Part shown: positions 53,996 through 63,482 of the stretch, piece by piece
How the letters are laid out: each line of letters starts with the position of its first letter
How positions within the stretch are numbered: the stretch's first letter is position 1
DNA from: Exiguobacterium acetylicum DSM 20416
Lineage (GTDB): Bacteria > Bacillota > Bacilli > Exiguobacteriales > Exiguobacteriaceae
Reading direction: 5' to 3'
Assembly: GCF_000702605.1 (NCBI RefSeq)
Contig: NZ_JNIR01000001.1
Span: 2,160,501-2,224,500 of the forward strand
DNA length: 64,000 nt
Notes under the pieces: model-generated
Seen by the model: only the letters and a program-made list of their open reading frames with translations
Database searches by the model: none
Told to the model about the DNA's origin: nothing
Made by a program: the position numbers and the translations under genes

Positions 53996-55084
53996 CTAGC
54001 GTTCCATGTCATCGGCAACGATTTGAATATCGATCCCGCGGACATGACGCATGATTTCATTGATGATCGATCCACGCCGGACTTCCTGCCAACGGGTCCG
54101 TGCAGATTGACCGAGGACGATTTGAGTGATGCGATGATGCTTGGCAGCTGCCGTGATCGCTTGGGCAATCGAGCGCTCCCCTTGGATTCGGATCAGCACT
54201 TCTGCCCCGAACAAAGAGCCACTCTCGCGGACCATCGCTAAAACTTCTTTTTGTTTTGCATTCAATTGATTCTCAACCGTCGGTAAAATCGTCAGTACAT
54301 ATAGATCTGCTTTTAGCCGACTCGCCATCCGAAAACCACGATAGATCAACTTCCGCGCGTTGTCGTTGAGCTGGATACAGACGAGAATCCGTTCTTGTAG
54401 CGACGCTGGATCCTTTTCAATCAACAAGCGTGATTGATAGACTTGATCGTCGACTTCGTCCGCGACCTGACGTAGCGATAACTCACGTAAGCTCGCAAGA
54501 TTCTGAAGCGAAAAAAACGAATTCAAGCTCTGTTCAATCTTTTCCTTCTTATAGATCTTTCCTTGCTCGAGTCGTTCCCGTAACGTTTGTGGCGTGACAT
54601 CGACGAGTAGAATCTCATCGGCTTCACCGAGAAACGGATCCGGGATGCGTTCCCGGACTTCGACGCCCGTCACTTCTTTGACTTTAAAAAGCAAGCTTTC
54701 GAAATGCTGAATGTTGACGGCCGAATAGACATTGATTCCCGCCTCAAGCAGTGCTGCGACATCTTGATAGCGTTTTTTTCGTACCGATCCTGGCGCATTC
54801 GTATGCGCCAGTTCATCGATCAGTACGATATCGGGGCGACGGGCAATGATCGCGTCCACGTTCACCTCGGGGAATGTCTTGTCCTTATAGACGACTTCAA
54901 GTAGCGGGACTTGTTCGAGTTGCCCGACCATCTCTGCCGTCTCTTTTCGACCATGCGTCTCAATCAGACCGATGACGACATCCTTACCTTCAAGCGTCAA
55001 TGTTCGTGCATCGGCCAGCATCTTATACGTCTTTCCGACACCAGGAGCTGAGCCGATGTACAGCTTCAGCTTTCCTCGTGTCAT
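53996..55084 (-). CDS. kdpD: Stand-alone KdpD N-terminal sensor (ATPase-USP, no kinase)
   Basis: 362 residues against ~900 for full KdpD. Residues ~1-210 are the KdpD domain with Walker A GSAPGVGKTYKM and Walker B DIVLIDELAHTNAPGS; ~230-360 the universal-stress-protein domain (ILVCIQLNDNARKLIYRGFR to IVLGQSARTRWQEVRRGSII). The four membrane helices, GAF and histidine kinase parts are absent, and no kdpE is nearby. In Staphylococcus the KdpD USP domain binds c-di-AMP, so this short form may sense c-di-AMP directly at the transporter. ATGA overlap with kdpC. Confidence 0.92.
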   Translation of the reverse strand: MTRGKLKLYIGSAPGVGKTYKMLADARTLTLEGKDVVIGLIETHGRKETAEMVGQLEQVPLLEVVYKDKTFPEVNVDAIIARRPDIVLIDELAHTNAPGSVRKKRYQDVAALLEAGINVYSAVNIQHFESLLFKVKEVTGVEVRERIPDPFLGEADEILLVDVTPQTLRERLEQGKIYKKEKIEQSLNSFFSLQNLASLRELSLRQVADEVDDQVYQSRLLIEKDPASLQERILVCIQLNDNARKLIYRGFRMASRLKADLYVLTILPTVENQLNAKQKEVLAMVRESGSLFGAEVLIRIQGERSIAQAITAAAKHHRITQIVLGQSARTRWQEVRRGSIINEIMRHVRGIDIQIVADDMER

Positions 55085-55602
55085 GACTTACTCCGATCAA
55101 GTGCTAAGTTCAAGCGCAGGACGTTGACGTAATCATGGGTTCCGGCTTCCTTCGTGATTAACTTCCGTACTTCTTCACGCGACAGGTCGCGTGCGGTTGC
55201 GATACGCTTCGCCTGCACCAAGGCATAATCGACTGAGATGTGCGGATCGAAGCCAGAACCGGATGTCACGAGGGCATCGTCCGGAAGCGAAGCGCCGTCC
55301 ACTTGGTTCTGTTTCTGTAATTCCGCCATCTTCGTGCCAAGCTCCGGGTTCGATGCTGCTAGGTTATCCCCAGCAGACGCTCCCGCTAATTGATCGACTG
55401 CTGATGGACGTCCGTGAAAATACTGTTTCGACGTGAACGGCTGGGCAATCAATTCCGATCCGATGAATTTTCCGTTTTCTTGCACTAAAGAACCTTCTGC
55501 TTTATCTGGTACGAGCAATTGACCGAATAATGTCAACAAAGCGGGAAAGACGATCCCGCATAACGCTGCGACGAAGACCGTCACACGAATGGCTTGTTTC
55601 AT
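55081..55602 (-). CDS. kdpC: Potassium-transporting ATPase subunit C
   Basis: 173 residues. One N-terminal membrane helix, then the extracytoplasmic domain with IGSELIAQPFTSKQYFHGRP, NLAASNPEL, DALVTSGSGFDPHISVDYA and TRDLSREEVRKLI. Stabilises the KdpA-KdpB complex and aids potassium binding. 14 bases after kdpB. Confidence 0.97.
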   Translation of the reverse strand: MKQAIRVTVFVAALCGIVFPALLTLFGQLLVPDKAEGSLVQENGKFIGSELIAQPFTSKQYFHGRPSAVDQLAGASAGDNLAASNPELGTKMAELQKQNQVDGASLPDDALVTSGSGFDPHISVDYALVQAKRIATARDLSREEVRKLITKEAGTHDYVNVLRLNLALDRSKS

Positions 55603-55616
55603 GATTCGTTTTCTCC

Positions 55617-57686
55617 TTAGAGGATGCTTGCAAGCAAGACATCGATGATTTTAATCCCAATGAACGGTACGACGACACCGCCAAGACCGTAGATCAGTAA
55701 GTTACGACCGAGTAATTGATCCGCCGTCATCGGTTTGTAAGTGACTCCTCGCATCGCAAGCGGAATCAACATCGGAATGATGATCGCATTGAAGATCAAG
55801 GCAGACAAAATCGCTGTCGTCGGGGAATCAAGACGCATGATATTGAGTACTTCCATCTGTGGAATGGCGACCATGAACATTGCCGGGATGATCGCAAAAT
55901 ATTTCGCGACATCGTTTGCGATCGAGAACGTCGTCAACGCTCCCCGTGTCATCAAGAGCTGCTTCCCGATTTCGACGACTTCGATGATTTTCGTCGGGTT
56001 TGAATCAAGATCAATCATGTTCGCTGCTTCTTTCGCCGCTTGTGTTCCGCTGTTCATCGCGAGACCGACATCGGCTTGAGCGAGTGCCGGTGCGTCATTC
56101 GTACCGTCTCCCGTCATCGCGACGAGGTGACCGGCTGCTTGTTCCTGCTGGATGACACGAATCTTGTCTTCCGGCTTACATTCCGCGACGAAATCATCGA
56201 CGCCTGCTTCGCGGGCGATCGTTGCTGCCGTCAACGGGTTATCTCCGGTACACATGACCGTCTTGATGCCCATTTCACGTAAACGATCGAATCGTTCCCG
56301 CATGCCCGGTTTGACCGTATCTTTTAAATAGATGACGCCAAGGATCGTTGCGTCGATCGCGACGACAAGTGGTGTGCCACCGAGACGAGAGACCGCATCT
56401 ACTTTCTCTTGCAAATCATTCGGAATCGTTCCGCCTTGTTCTGTCACCCAATCTTGAATCGCTTGTCCCGCCCCTTTCCGTACACGGCGTCCATCTCTTA
56501 AGTCGAGTCCGGACATTCGTGTCTCTGCTCGAAACGGTACAATCTCTGCGCCATCTAACCAGTGTTGTTCAACCGGCATTGCGCGAAGTTCAGCGAGTTC
56601 AAGAACGGAACGTCCTTCTGGTGTCTCATCAGCGAGCGAGGCGAGGATTGTCCCCTCGAACGCCTGCTCAGCAGTACGCTCACCGACTGGCGTGATCTCC
56701 GACGCCATCCGGTTACCGAACGTGATCGTTCCTGTTTTGTCCAGGATGATCGTCTGGATATCGCCTGCTGCTTCGACCGCCTTCCCGCTCATCGCGATGA
56801 CGTTGAAGCGGGTGACTCGGTCCATCCCGGCGATTCCGATTGCGGACAGCAAGCCACCGATCGTCGTCGGGATCAAACAGACGAGTAAGGCGATCAAGAT
56901 TGGACCTGACAGATCAAATCCAAGGTAGTTCGTAAAGACAGGTAATGTCATGACGACAAGTAAGAAAATCAATGTCAAGCTCGTCAAGAGCGTTGATAAC
57001 GCGAGTTCGTTCGGTGTCTTCTGACGACTTGCGCCTTCAACGAGGGCAATCATCTGATCGAGGAATGACTCACCTGGATTACTTGTGATCCGGACTTCGA
57101 TCTCGTCACTGACGACGAGTGTTCCGCCGATGACCGATGAGAAATCACCGCCTGCTTCCTTGATGACGGGTGCGGATTCACCGGTGATCGCTGATTCATC
57201 AATCGAAGCAAGTCCTTTGATGATTTCACCGTCACCCGGTACATACTCCCCTGCTCGGACGAAGACAATATCTCCCTTCCGAAGTGTCGCCGACGAGACG
57301 CTTTGAATCAGTTGTCCGACACGTTTACGGGCCATGACGTCTGCTTTCGACGCTTTCAGTGAGTCCGCTTGTGCTTTCCCACGTCCTTCCGCGATCGACT
57401 CCGCGAAGTTCGCGAATAAGACCGTCAAAAAGAGGATGATGCTGACCGTTAAGTTAAAGCCACGCATCTCGTCAATGAAGATCGTATAGCCGATTGCGAG
57501 CAAGCAACCGATCCAGACGACGAACATGATTGGTTGTTTGACCATATTGACGGGATTTAATTTTTTAAAGGCATCGATCGTCGCTTGACGCGCGATCGAG
57601 CCATTGATTGCTGATTTGGATTGGTGTTCCGGCTCCCCGTTCGGTTGGTGTTCCTCGGGCGTCGGATGCATGATTCGTTCCATCAT
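55617..57686 (-). CDS. kdpB: Potassium-transporting ATPase subunit B
   Basis: 689 residues, P-type ATPase of the IA class. [10 protein letters not shown] actuator, [10 protein letters not shown] phosphorylation site, [20 protein letters not shown] and [18 protein letters not shown] hinge motifs are intact. Seven membrane segments. Couples ATP hydrolysis to potassium import through KdpA. Confidence 0.98.
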   Translation of the reverse strand: MMERIMHPTPEEHQPNGEPEHQSKSAINGSIARQATIDAFKKLNPVNMVKQPIMFVVWIGCLLAIGYTIFIDEMRGFNLTVSIILFLTVLFANFAESIAEGRGKAQADSLKASKADVMARKRVGQLIQSVSSATLRKGDIVFVRAGEYVPGDGEIIKGLASIDESAITGESAPVIKEAGGDFSSVIGGTLVVSDEIEVRITSNPGESFLDQMIALVEGASRQKTPNELALSTLLTSLTLIFLLVVMTLPVFTNYLGFDLSGPILIALLVCLIPTTIGGLLSAIGIAGMDRVTRFNVIAMSGKAVEAAGDIQTIILDKTGTITFGNRMASEITPVGERTAEQAFEGTILASLADETPEGRSVLELAELRAMPVEQHWLDGAEIVPFRAETRMSGLDLRDGRRVRKGAGQAIQDWVTEQGGTIPNDLQEKVDAVSRLGGTPLVVAIDATILGVIYLKDTVKPGMRERFDRLREMGIKTVMCTGDNPLTAATIAREAGVDDFVAECKPEDKIRVIQQEQAAGHLVAMTGDGTNDAPALAQADVGLAMNSGTQAAKEAANMIDLDSNPTKIIEVVEIGKQLLMTRGALTTFSIANDVAKYFAIIPAMFMVAIPQMEVLNIMRLDSPTTAILSALIFNAIIIPMLIPLAMRGVTYKPMTADQLLGRNLLIYGLGGVVVPFIGIKIIDVLLASIL

Positions 57687-57703
57687 ATGCTTTTATCTCC
57701 TGT

Positions 57704-59344
57704 TCACATCGTCAGCCAATCCGCGACCGGTCCAAGTACGAGCACTGGCAAGAATGTCAATGCACCGACGAGTACGACCGTACCGAGGAAGACTGTTCCG
57801 AAGAGTGGTGTATCTGTCTTAAACGAAAATTCATCTTGAGGAACCGATGGCTTCGCTTTAAGCGAACCCACGATTGCAAGCATCAAGATCAATGGGATGT
57901 AGCGTCCGAAGAACAGCGCGAATGATGTCGAGACGTTCCAGTAGACGTTGGCGTCGCCAAGCCCTTCAAACCCGGATCCGTTGTTCGCCGTCGCGGACGT
58001 GAACTCGTACAAGACTTGCGACAGTCCGTGATAACCTGGATTCGAGATACCGGCAACGCCTGGTGCAGCGTACATCGAGATTGCCGTTCCGACGAGAATC
58101 AGGAATGGCGGTACGAGTAGCGCGATCGCGATCATCTTCACTTCGAACGTCTCGATTTTCTTTCCGAGGAACGTCGGTGTCCGACCGATCAAGAGACCTG
58201 TCAGGAAGACTGCGACGAAGGCGTAAAGCAAGACGTTCAGGAATCCTGCACCTGCTCCACCGTAAACGACGTTAAGCATCATATTGCCGAGCTGGATCAA
58301 TCCAGCAAGTGGATGCAGCGAGTCATGCATCGCGTTGACCGCTCCGGTTTCAGCTGCCGTCGTGATCGAACTGTAGAGCGCCGTTCCGATTTGACCAAAT
58401 CGTAATTCCTGACCATGTGCCGTTGGATTCGCAAGTAAGCTCCCTGCCATCCCGACCGTCATCATGATGAAGAGAAGCGTCATGACATCAAGGAATAATC
58501 GTCCTTGTTTCGCCGAACCGATGATTTTTCCGTAAGCGATCGGAAGTGACATCGGAATCAGTAGCATCAAGAACATCTGGATGAAGTTGACGAATTGGTT
58601 CGGGTTCTCGAATGGATGAGCACCATTGACACCAAAGAAACCACCACCGTTGTTCCCGAGCTGTTTGATGACTTCAAAAGCAGCGACCGGTCCACGGTAA
58701 ATCAACTGCTTCGCTCCTTCGAGCGTCGTGACGCTGACCGCCCCTCCGAACGTCTGTGGTACACCGAAGACGATCATGACCATCCCGAACACGAGTGAAA
58801 TCGGAATCAGGATCCGCAAGATGAAGCGAACGAAGTCGGCATAGAAGTTACCGAGCGGTTTGTTCGCAAGACCACGAATGACAGCGATACAGACCGTGAA
58901 CGCCATCGTTGGAGCGACGAACAACATCGTTCCAAGGACGAACGTTTGCGAGAGATATGAGAGTGCCTCGCCTGAATAGTGTTGTTGATCGGTGTTCGTC
59001 ATGAAACTGATCGTCGTATGCAACGCTGTCGACCAATCGAGATTCACAGCACCGTTCGGATTGAGCGGTAGACTGCCTTGGAAACGAAGTAGCAAATAAC
59101 CACCGATGAAGAAGAAAATATTTACAAGCAACAAACTTTTCGAATAGCCGACCCACGATTGATCGTGTTTCTTTTCATCGACGCCGAGTAACAACAGGAG
59201 CCGTCGTTCGACCTTACTGATTTTATCGACCCGACGCTCTGCGACAGGTGCGAAGTATATCCCGATGTAGCGACCAAGCAAGACCGCCGCGCAAAGTGCG
59301 ATGACGAGTAGGATCCAAAATTGGATCATGAATTGAGTCCACAT
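57704..59344 (-). CDS. kdpA: Potassium-transporting ATPase subunit A
   Basis: 546 residues with ten membrane segments of the SKT fold. Selectivity-filter loops are visible: SFMTNTDQQHYSGE, NNGGGFFGVNGAHPFENPN, TTAAETGAVN and TANNGSGFEGL. Potassium-binding channel-like subunit. 23 bases after kdpF. Confidence 0.98.
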   Translation of the reverse strand: MWTQFMIQFWILLVIALCAAVLLGRYIGIYFAPVAERRVDKISKVERRLLLLLGVDEKKHDQSWVGYSKSLLLVNIFFFIGGYLLLRFQGSLPLNPNGAVNLDWSTALHTTISFMTNTDQQHYSGEALSYLSQTFVLGTMLFVAPTMAFTVCIAVIRGLANKPLGNFYADFVRFILRILIPISLVFGMVMIVFGVPQTFGGAVSVTTLEGAKQLIYRGPVAAFEVIKQLGNNGGGFFGVNGAHPFENPNQFVNFIQMFLMLLIPMSLPIAYGKIIGSAKQGRLFLDVMTLLFIMMTVGMAGSLLANPTAHGQELRFGQIGTALYSSITTAAETGAVNAMHDSLHPLAGLIQLGNMMLNVVYGGAGAGFLNVLLYAFVAVFLTGLLIGRTPTFLGKKIETFEVKMIAIALLVPPFLILVGTAISMYAAPGVAGISNPGYHGLSQVLYEFTSATANNGSGFEGLGDANVYWNVSTSFALFFGRYIPLILMLAIVGSLKAKPSVPQDEFSFKTDTPLFGTVFLGTVVLVGALTFLPVLVLGPVADWLTM

Positions 59345-59367
59345 GTTTTTCTGTTCTCCCTATGCGA

Positions 59368-59448
59368 TTAGAATTTTTCTGGATACATCAGACAATAACC
59401 GAGATACAAGAAGACGAGGCAACCCGTCGCCAGTAAAAACCATGTCAT
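59368..59448 (-). CDS. kdpF: KdpF small subunit
   Basis: 26 residues, too short for most gene finders: MTWFLLATGCLVFLYLGYCL followed by MYPEKF. One membrane helix with the LGY motif and the F/Y-P-E-K/A-F end found in KdpF. Its position directly before kdpA is the normal one. It stabilises the complex in the membrane. Its ATG overlaps the stop codon of an upstream 35-codon ORF (ATGA). Confidence 0.9.
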   Translation of the reverse strand: MTWFLLATGCLVFLYLGYCLMYPEKF

Positions 59449-59552
59449 TTGCGGTCACCTGCTCTCCACTGGACACGCTCGATCAGATGAATCATCCTGA
59501 ACGTCGTACCGAAGAAGAAGGCAAGCAGTAAAATACTCCACAGCTCTCCCAT
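59445..59552 (-). CDS. 35-residue membrane peptide upstream of kdpF
   Basis: ATG after GGGGG (ten-base spacing), 35 codons: MGELWSILLLAFFFGTTFRM followed by a basic tail IHLIERVQWRAGDRK. One strongly hydrophobic helix with a positively charged C-terminal side. It begins after the riboswitch terminator and overlaps kdpF by ATGA, so it should be translated whenever kdp is expressed. It could be a second small subunit of the Kdp complex or a translation-coupling leader. I recognise no family. Confidence 0.65.
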   Translation of the reverse strand: MGELWSILLLAFFFGTTFRMIHLIERVQWRAGDRK

Positions 59553-59599
59553 TATGAAATTACCCCCATATTATTCAATATTTTTACATTTAAACACGA

Positions 59600-59642
59600 C
59601 AAAAAGACGATGTGAGGCAATAAACGGCCCCAGCATCGCCTT
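59600..59642 (-). terminator. c-di-AMP riboswitch terminator
   Basis: Minus-strand GGCGATG / CATCGTC outer and GGGGC / GCCTC inner stems with G-U pairs, then T5. Lies between aptamer and the first ORF, so it is the expression platform. Confidence 0.85.
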
Positions 59643-59683
59643 GATAACTTGGCATACTGAAAAAGAGTCGTTCCCTCCTAAAA

Positions 59684-59813
59684 CGCCTGCGAGGTTAGCT
59701 GTCGGATTCGGGCATACCTAGGAATTCGCCCTACCTTTCCCGTTCGGAAAGGATTCACCCCGTGTCACGTGTCGTGACGGTTGGGTCCCCCGCTTCAATC
59801 ATGAATTCGGCGT
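59684..59813 (-). ncRNA. c-di-AMP (ydaO-yuaA) riboswitch
   Basis: On the minus strand the conserved order is present: CGCCGAATTCATG, GGGGGACCCAAC, GGGGTGAATCC, AGGGCGAATTCC, GCCCGAATCCGACAGCTAAC and CTCGCAGGCG. In Bacillus subtilis this class controls the potassium importers ktrAB and kimA and turns them off when c-di-AMP is high. Here it controls kdp through the terminator that follows. Confidence 0.97.
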
Positions 59814-59860
59814 ACTTTGAGATCGAAGCATTAACATGTTAGTGTTCGTTGATGAGATGG

Positions 59861-59889
59861 ATATTACTCCGATTGTTTGAGGTTGTAAA
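59861..59889 (-). promoter_or_regulatory. kdp operon promoter
   Basis: Minus-strand TTTACA, 17-base spacer, TAATAT, about 48 bases upstream of the aptamer. Confidence 0.65.
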
Positions 59890-59973
59890 TAGAAAAGTCG
59901 AAAAAAAAATAGTCTGATTTTTTAATGACTTACTTTCGAAAAATAGCGTTTTTCCGCCCTATGCTATAGAAGA

Positions 59974-60047
59974 AAAAAACCACAGAAATCGATTCCTTCA
60001 TCTAAAATGGAGGAGCTCCATTTTAGCGAGAATCGTTCCGCGGTTTC
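59974..60047 (-). terminator. Terminator of the DUF2798-like gene
   Basis: Long interrupted stem: AAACC..GG outer, CGATTC / GAATCG middle and CTAAAATGG / CCATTTTAG inner helices, then T7 on the minus strand. Confidence 0.85.
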
Positions 60048-60062
60048 ATGAACGAACAATGA

Positions 60063-60257
60063 TTATGATTGCTGATTCATTTTGGCATGGACCGTCAAAG
60101 GAGCTAGCATCGTCACCCATAGGGCAACCACTCCAGAAACAAGAATCACAATATCGCGTTCGAACCCAAGCGTCAGCAATGTAATACAACTACTGACCAG
60201 GACGAGACAAAGCGTCGCGATCATGACGAACCGCGATTGTTTCAACATTTTTCTCAT
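60063..60257 (-). CDS. Small two-helix membrane protein (DUF2798-like)
   Basis: 64 residues from the ATG after AAAGGAG; a longer frame upstream lacks a ribosome site. Two membrane helices (FVMIATLCLVLVSSCITLLT and IVILVSGVVALWVTMLAPLT) separated by GFERD, ending AKMNQQS. The spacing resembles DUF2798 proteins, whose function is unknown. Single gene. Confidence 0.7.
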   Translation of the reverse strand: MRKMLKQSRFVMIATLCLVLVSSCITLLTLGFERDIVILVSGVVALWVTMLAPLTVHAKMNQQS

Positions 60258-60427
60258 GTGGCATCTCTCCTTTCCTTCCATATTCCTTTTCATCGTAACA
60301 AAGATTCGTCGAAAAAGCGCCGCTGACACCCGATTGTGATGTTTCTGTCATCTCGCAAGTAGCGATAGAAGACGACGAGAAAACGGATTTGTTACACTGG
60401 AGAAGTACTTAAAAAGGGGGAATCGAT

Positions 60428-60907
60428 ATGTTACAAGATCATTCATTTCAACGCGTCGACGGAACGTCGGCATCCTTAAGTGACTACCCAGCTCAAGCAT
60501 GGCTGATCGTCAATACAGCCAGCAAATGTGGCTTAACGCCACAGTTCGAAGGACTCGAGCAATTGCATCAAGACTATCGTTCGCAAGGATTGACCGTACT
60601 TGGTTTCCCATGTAATCAGTTCGCGAATCAAGATCCGGGAACAGACGAGGAGATTCAGTCGTTCTGCCAAGTCAACTACGGCGTGACATTCCCCGTCTTC
60701 TCAAAAATCGATGTCAACGGTGAGCAAGCACATCCGCTATTTGAGGAACTGAAAGCACAAGCACCAACGATGGACGGTACAACAGACGTCGAGTGGAATT
60801 TCACGAAATTCCTCGTGACCCGTGATGGAGAAGTGACGCGGTTCTCACCAAAAACGAATCCAACTGATTTGACGGCAGCGATCGAACGATTGCTCGTTCA
60901 AGTCTAA
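60428..60907 (+). CDS. bsaA: Glutathione peroxidase family protein (BsaA-like)
   Basis: 159 residues. NTASKCGLTPQFEGLEQLHQ holds the peroxidatic cysteine, with the catalytic Gln in FPCNQFANQDPG and the Trp/Asn in VEWNFTKFLV. Bacilli lack glutathione or use bacillithiol; such enzymes usually take electrons from thioredoxin. Cytoplasmic peroxide defence. Ribosome site AAAGGGGG. Single gene. Confidence 0.95.
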   Translation: MLQDHSFQRVDGTSASLSDYPAQAWLIVNTASKCGLTPQFEGLEQLHQDYRSQGLTVLGFPCNQFANQDPGTDEEIQSFCQVNYGVTFPVFSKIDVNGEQAHPLFEELKAQAPTMDGTTDVEWNFTKFLVTRDGEVTRFSPKTNPTDLTAAIERLLVQV

Positions 60908-60957
60908 AAAAATAAGCTTCCCTCCTTCTCTCTTGAAGGAACGGAAGCTTATTTTTA
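60907..60957. terminator. Bidirectional terminator
   Basis: AATAAGCTTCC / GGAAGCTTATT outer and CTCCTTC / GAAGGA inner stems with A/T runs on both sides. Confidence 0.88.
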
Positions 60958-61524
60958 TGTTGTTCCCGGCTCGAGATGACGACTGATCATCTCTTCCGCC
61001 AATCGTTTGACGTCATCGATATCGCGCATTTCTGTGAACGGATGTCCCCAGACAATCAGCTCTTCGATTTCTTCAATCGGTTGCGTCGTGTAGTGTGTAC
61101 CATCGGCAACGAACTCTTGCGCAATCGCGGATTCAAAGGCAGCATATTTCAGGAGCCACGGCTTTTCACTCAAGATTTTTTGCGCATGTTTCGCCTGCTT
61201 GAACGTAACATCACCGACAAGGACGACCGGGTCGAATCGTTCATGGAGCGGATGCGTGTATTGAACAGAGATCAGCAATCCATGTTGGTTCGTTTTTTCT
61301 TGTTGCCGGACATACGTCCGTGTTAAAAAGTGCGGCACGAGTGACTCCGCACTCTCCTTCGTCTGATGGATGCTCAGACCATGTTCCGTTTGGACGACTT
61401 CCGGGAGGACCGGTTCGTATCCACGGTTTGCTAATTGTTGATCGAGCTCTTTGAATAATAGCAGGGTATGTTCGACCAGCGCTCGGACTTGGCGAAACGA
61501 TAATTGAATCGATTGATTGATCAT
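60955..61524 (-). CDS. Protein of unknown function
   Basis: 189 residues, cytoplasmic, no signal or membrane segment. Helical N-terminus (SFRQVRALVEHTLLLFKELD), then a mixed domain with LLISVQYTHPLHERFDPVVL and a Glu-rich end (EEIEELIVWGHPFTEMRDID). No known domain recognised. AAGGTAGG lies before the ATG. It sits between glutathione peroxidase and glycerate kinase; the kinase gene is upstream on the same strand, 63 bases away, so they may share a transcript. Confidence 0.7.
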   Translation of the reverse strand: MINQSIQLSFRQVRALVEHTLLLFKELDQQLANRGYEPVLPEVVQTEHGLSIHQTKESAESLVPHFLTRTYVRQQEKTNQHGLLISVQYTHPLHERFDPVVLVGDVTFKQAKHAQKILSEKPWLLKYAAFESAIAQEFVADGTHYTTQPIEEIEELIVWGHPFTEMRDIDDVKRLAEEMISRHLEPGTT

Positions 61525-61587
61525 ACGATGACCTACCTTCTCTAAAAGTATGGCAATATACAGTTATTTACCCAAACTTTTCCGAAT

Positions 61588-62661
61588 TCATCCCTGTTTC
61601 AGCGAAAGTTCCTCGAGCCACTTACGTGCTTGTTCGCTCATACGAGCCATTGTCTGTTCTCGCTCGAGCGTGATTGCTTGTCCTCCATGGATCGAGCGAC
61701 AATCGAGTGCGTGTGGCATGTTTTCTTCGACGATTCCGGCAAGGATCAGACAAGGGACGTCAGCTGCTTGTGCCATCCGCGTGACCTCACCCGGTAACTT
61801 ACCGATTTGACTTTGACGGTCGACACGTCCTTCTCCCGTCCAGACATAATCTGCTTGCTCCATCCGCTCTGCTACGCGAAGATGTTGCAGGATCGTCTTG
61901 GCTCCTGGAACGATTGTGCCACCAAGCGCATAGATCGCTCCCCCGAGTCCACCGGCTGCTCCAGTTCCTTTAACATTTTCTAGTCCAAGTAACCTCCCGA
62001 TCCGTTCAAGTTGTTGATCAAGCTTTACGATGTTTTCTAAAAGCAGTCCTTTTTGGGGACCGAACAGATAAGCTGGACCATCTGGACCATGATAAAGGGC
62101 TGTCACATCGACGAGCGCTTCCAGTTGAACAGGATACGCCGGGCATTGAATAGTATGCGTCTCAAGTAACGGATTCGTTTGAAATGAAATCGGGTCACCC
62201 AAGGCATCCTGTAACCGACAGCCGACTTCTGCGAGCAAACCAAGTCCTCCATCCGTCGTACCAGTCCCGCCTAAAGCCAGTCGGATCTGCGTGATTCCTT
62301 GATCACGTAACTGAGCAATCAAACGACCGACACCACGCGTATTCATTCGGACGGGATCATCCTCGCTTCGCCGCATCGGCAATCCACAAATACGCGCGAC
62401 TTCGATGACGGCATCTGTACCCTTGACAGCGTACTCTACTTCACACGGACGACCTGCCAAATCCATCGTCATCGCCGTCTTCACGTCATATCCGAGTGCG
62501 AGATAGACATCGAGCGTTCCCTCCCCGCCGTCCGCAACAGGCGAAGAATCGATGATTGCTGTCGAATCATACGCTCGGATTCCGGAGGCGACAGCTTCTG
62601 CCGCCTCGTTCGAAGAAATACTCCCTTTGAATGCATCCATCAAAATCAAGTGACGTCCCAT
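61588..62661 (-). CDS. glxK: Glycerate kinase, GlxK/GarK type
   Basis: 357 residues, normal for the type II glycerate kinase family. DAFKGSISSNEAAEA, SSPVADGGEGTLDV, LALGGTGTTDGGLGLLAEVG, GTGAAGGLGGAIYAL and TGEGRVDRQSQIGK are family signatures. Phosphorylates glycerate, feeding it into glycolysis. AGGGGGAATGG precedes the ATG. Confidence 0.95.
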   Translation of the reverse strand: MGRHLILMDAFKGSISSNEAAEAVASGIRAYDSTAIIDSSPVADGGEGTLDVYLALGYDVKTAMTMDLAGRPCEVEYAVKGTDAVIEVARICGLPMRRSEDDPVRMNTRGVGRLIAQLRDQGITQIRLALGGTGTTDGGLGLLAEVGCRLQDALGDPISFQTNPLLETHTIQCPAYPVQLEALVDVTALYHGPDGPAYLFGPQKGLLLENIVKLDQQLERIGRLLGLENVKGTGAAGGLGGAIYALGGTIVPGAKTILQHLRVAERMEQADYVWTGEGRVDRQSQIGKLPGEVTRMAQAADVPCLILAGIVEENMPHALDCRSIHGGQAITLEREQTMARMSEQARKWLEELSLKQG

Positions 62662-62695
62662 CTGTCCATTCCCCCTAAAAAACTCATATCAAGTT

Positions 62696-62724
62696 TTGAT
62701 TGCGTTTCCAATTAATGTTACGAT
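62696..62724 (+). promoter_or_regulatory. Promoter of the zinc-ribbon gene
   Basis: TTGATT, 17-base spacer, TACGAT, about 70 bases before the start codon, in the gap divergent from glxK. Confidence 0.6.
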
Positions 62725-62792
62725 GATACTAATTTCAAATTACTATTACCTTATCTGACATTTCATTTTACATACACAGGAGGTCTTATTTC

Positions 62793-63482
62793 ATGGAACG
62801 CTGTTCGTTATGTGGTACACCACTTCGTCAACACGATATGACTTGTTCTCATTGCCAACATCCTGTCATCAAAAAAGAACGACCAGTTGAACCACCCGCT
62901 CCGTCCTTTTCACGGGCTTGGCTCATCAGCACCTGTCTTTTGCTCTTTCTCGTCGGAGGGGCCGGTTTCCTGTGGTATTCGTTAAAAGATCCCGTTTCGC
63001 CGGAAGCCGGTCAGACACCTAGCGTCGAAGCACTCGCTCTTTCTGAATGGTCCGATGAACAAACAGCTTACAATCAAACGTATTCGAAAGATCGACCTCC
63101 GACATCCTATGATGTCCTTCGTTTCGTCCGCCAATACACACGAACGATTCCAGAGCTTGCGACGTATTCAAAGAAATACGATTCCATCGAGACGTTTTCT
63201 GCGATCCAGTTTACGACCTTGAAGGTATTCGAATCCGAGTTCGACCATCTTGAGCGGTTGACGAATGCCGTTGATGCGCCTGTCGCTCCAAGTGTTCTTG
63301 CCGTGACATTCCAAAAATTCACGTCAAAAGGCACCACGTATCACTTGCGCACACAGGAAACGTACCAAATCGCGACTGCAGAAGGTTCAAAGCCTGTGAC
63401 CTACCGCGTTCATTATCGTTTGAAAGTGCATACGGATCATCTGCAAATCATTGATGTCAACCGGACGGAGGTGCACTCATGA
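62793..63482 (+). CDS. Zinc-ribbon membrane protein (TcaA/YvbJ-like layout)
   Basis: 229 residues. N-terminal zinc ribbon with CSLCGTPLRQHDMTCSHCQH (two CxxC), a proline-rich linker, one membrane helix (AWLISTCLLLFLVGGAGFLW, ~residues 48-68) and an outer domain. In Bacilli, zinc ribbon-helix-outer domain proteins include YvbJ and TcaA, linked to cell-wall stress; I only claim the same layout. AGGAGG upstream. Its stop overlaps the next start by ATGA. Confidence 0.8.
   Translation: MERCSLCGTPLRQHDMTCSHCQHPVIKKERPVEPPAPSFSRAWLISTCLLLFLVGGAGFLWYSLKDPVSPEAGQTPSVEALALSEWSDEQTAYNQTYSKDRPPTSYDVLRFVRQYTRTIPELATYSKKYDSIETFSAIQFTTLKVFESEFDHLERLTNAVDAPVAPSVLAVTFQKFTSKGTTYHLRTQETYQIATAEGSKPVTYRVHYRLKVHTDHLQIIDVNRTEVHS

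Noticed and set aside
53800-54168. 122-codon minus-strand frame across the end of kdpD
   Set aside because: Out of frame with kdpD and lies over structured RNA; no homology recognised.
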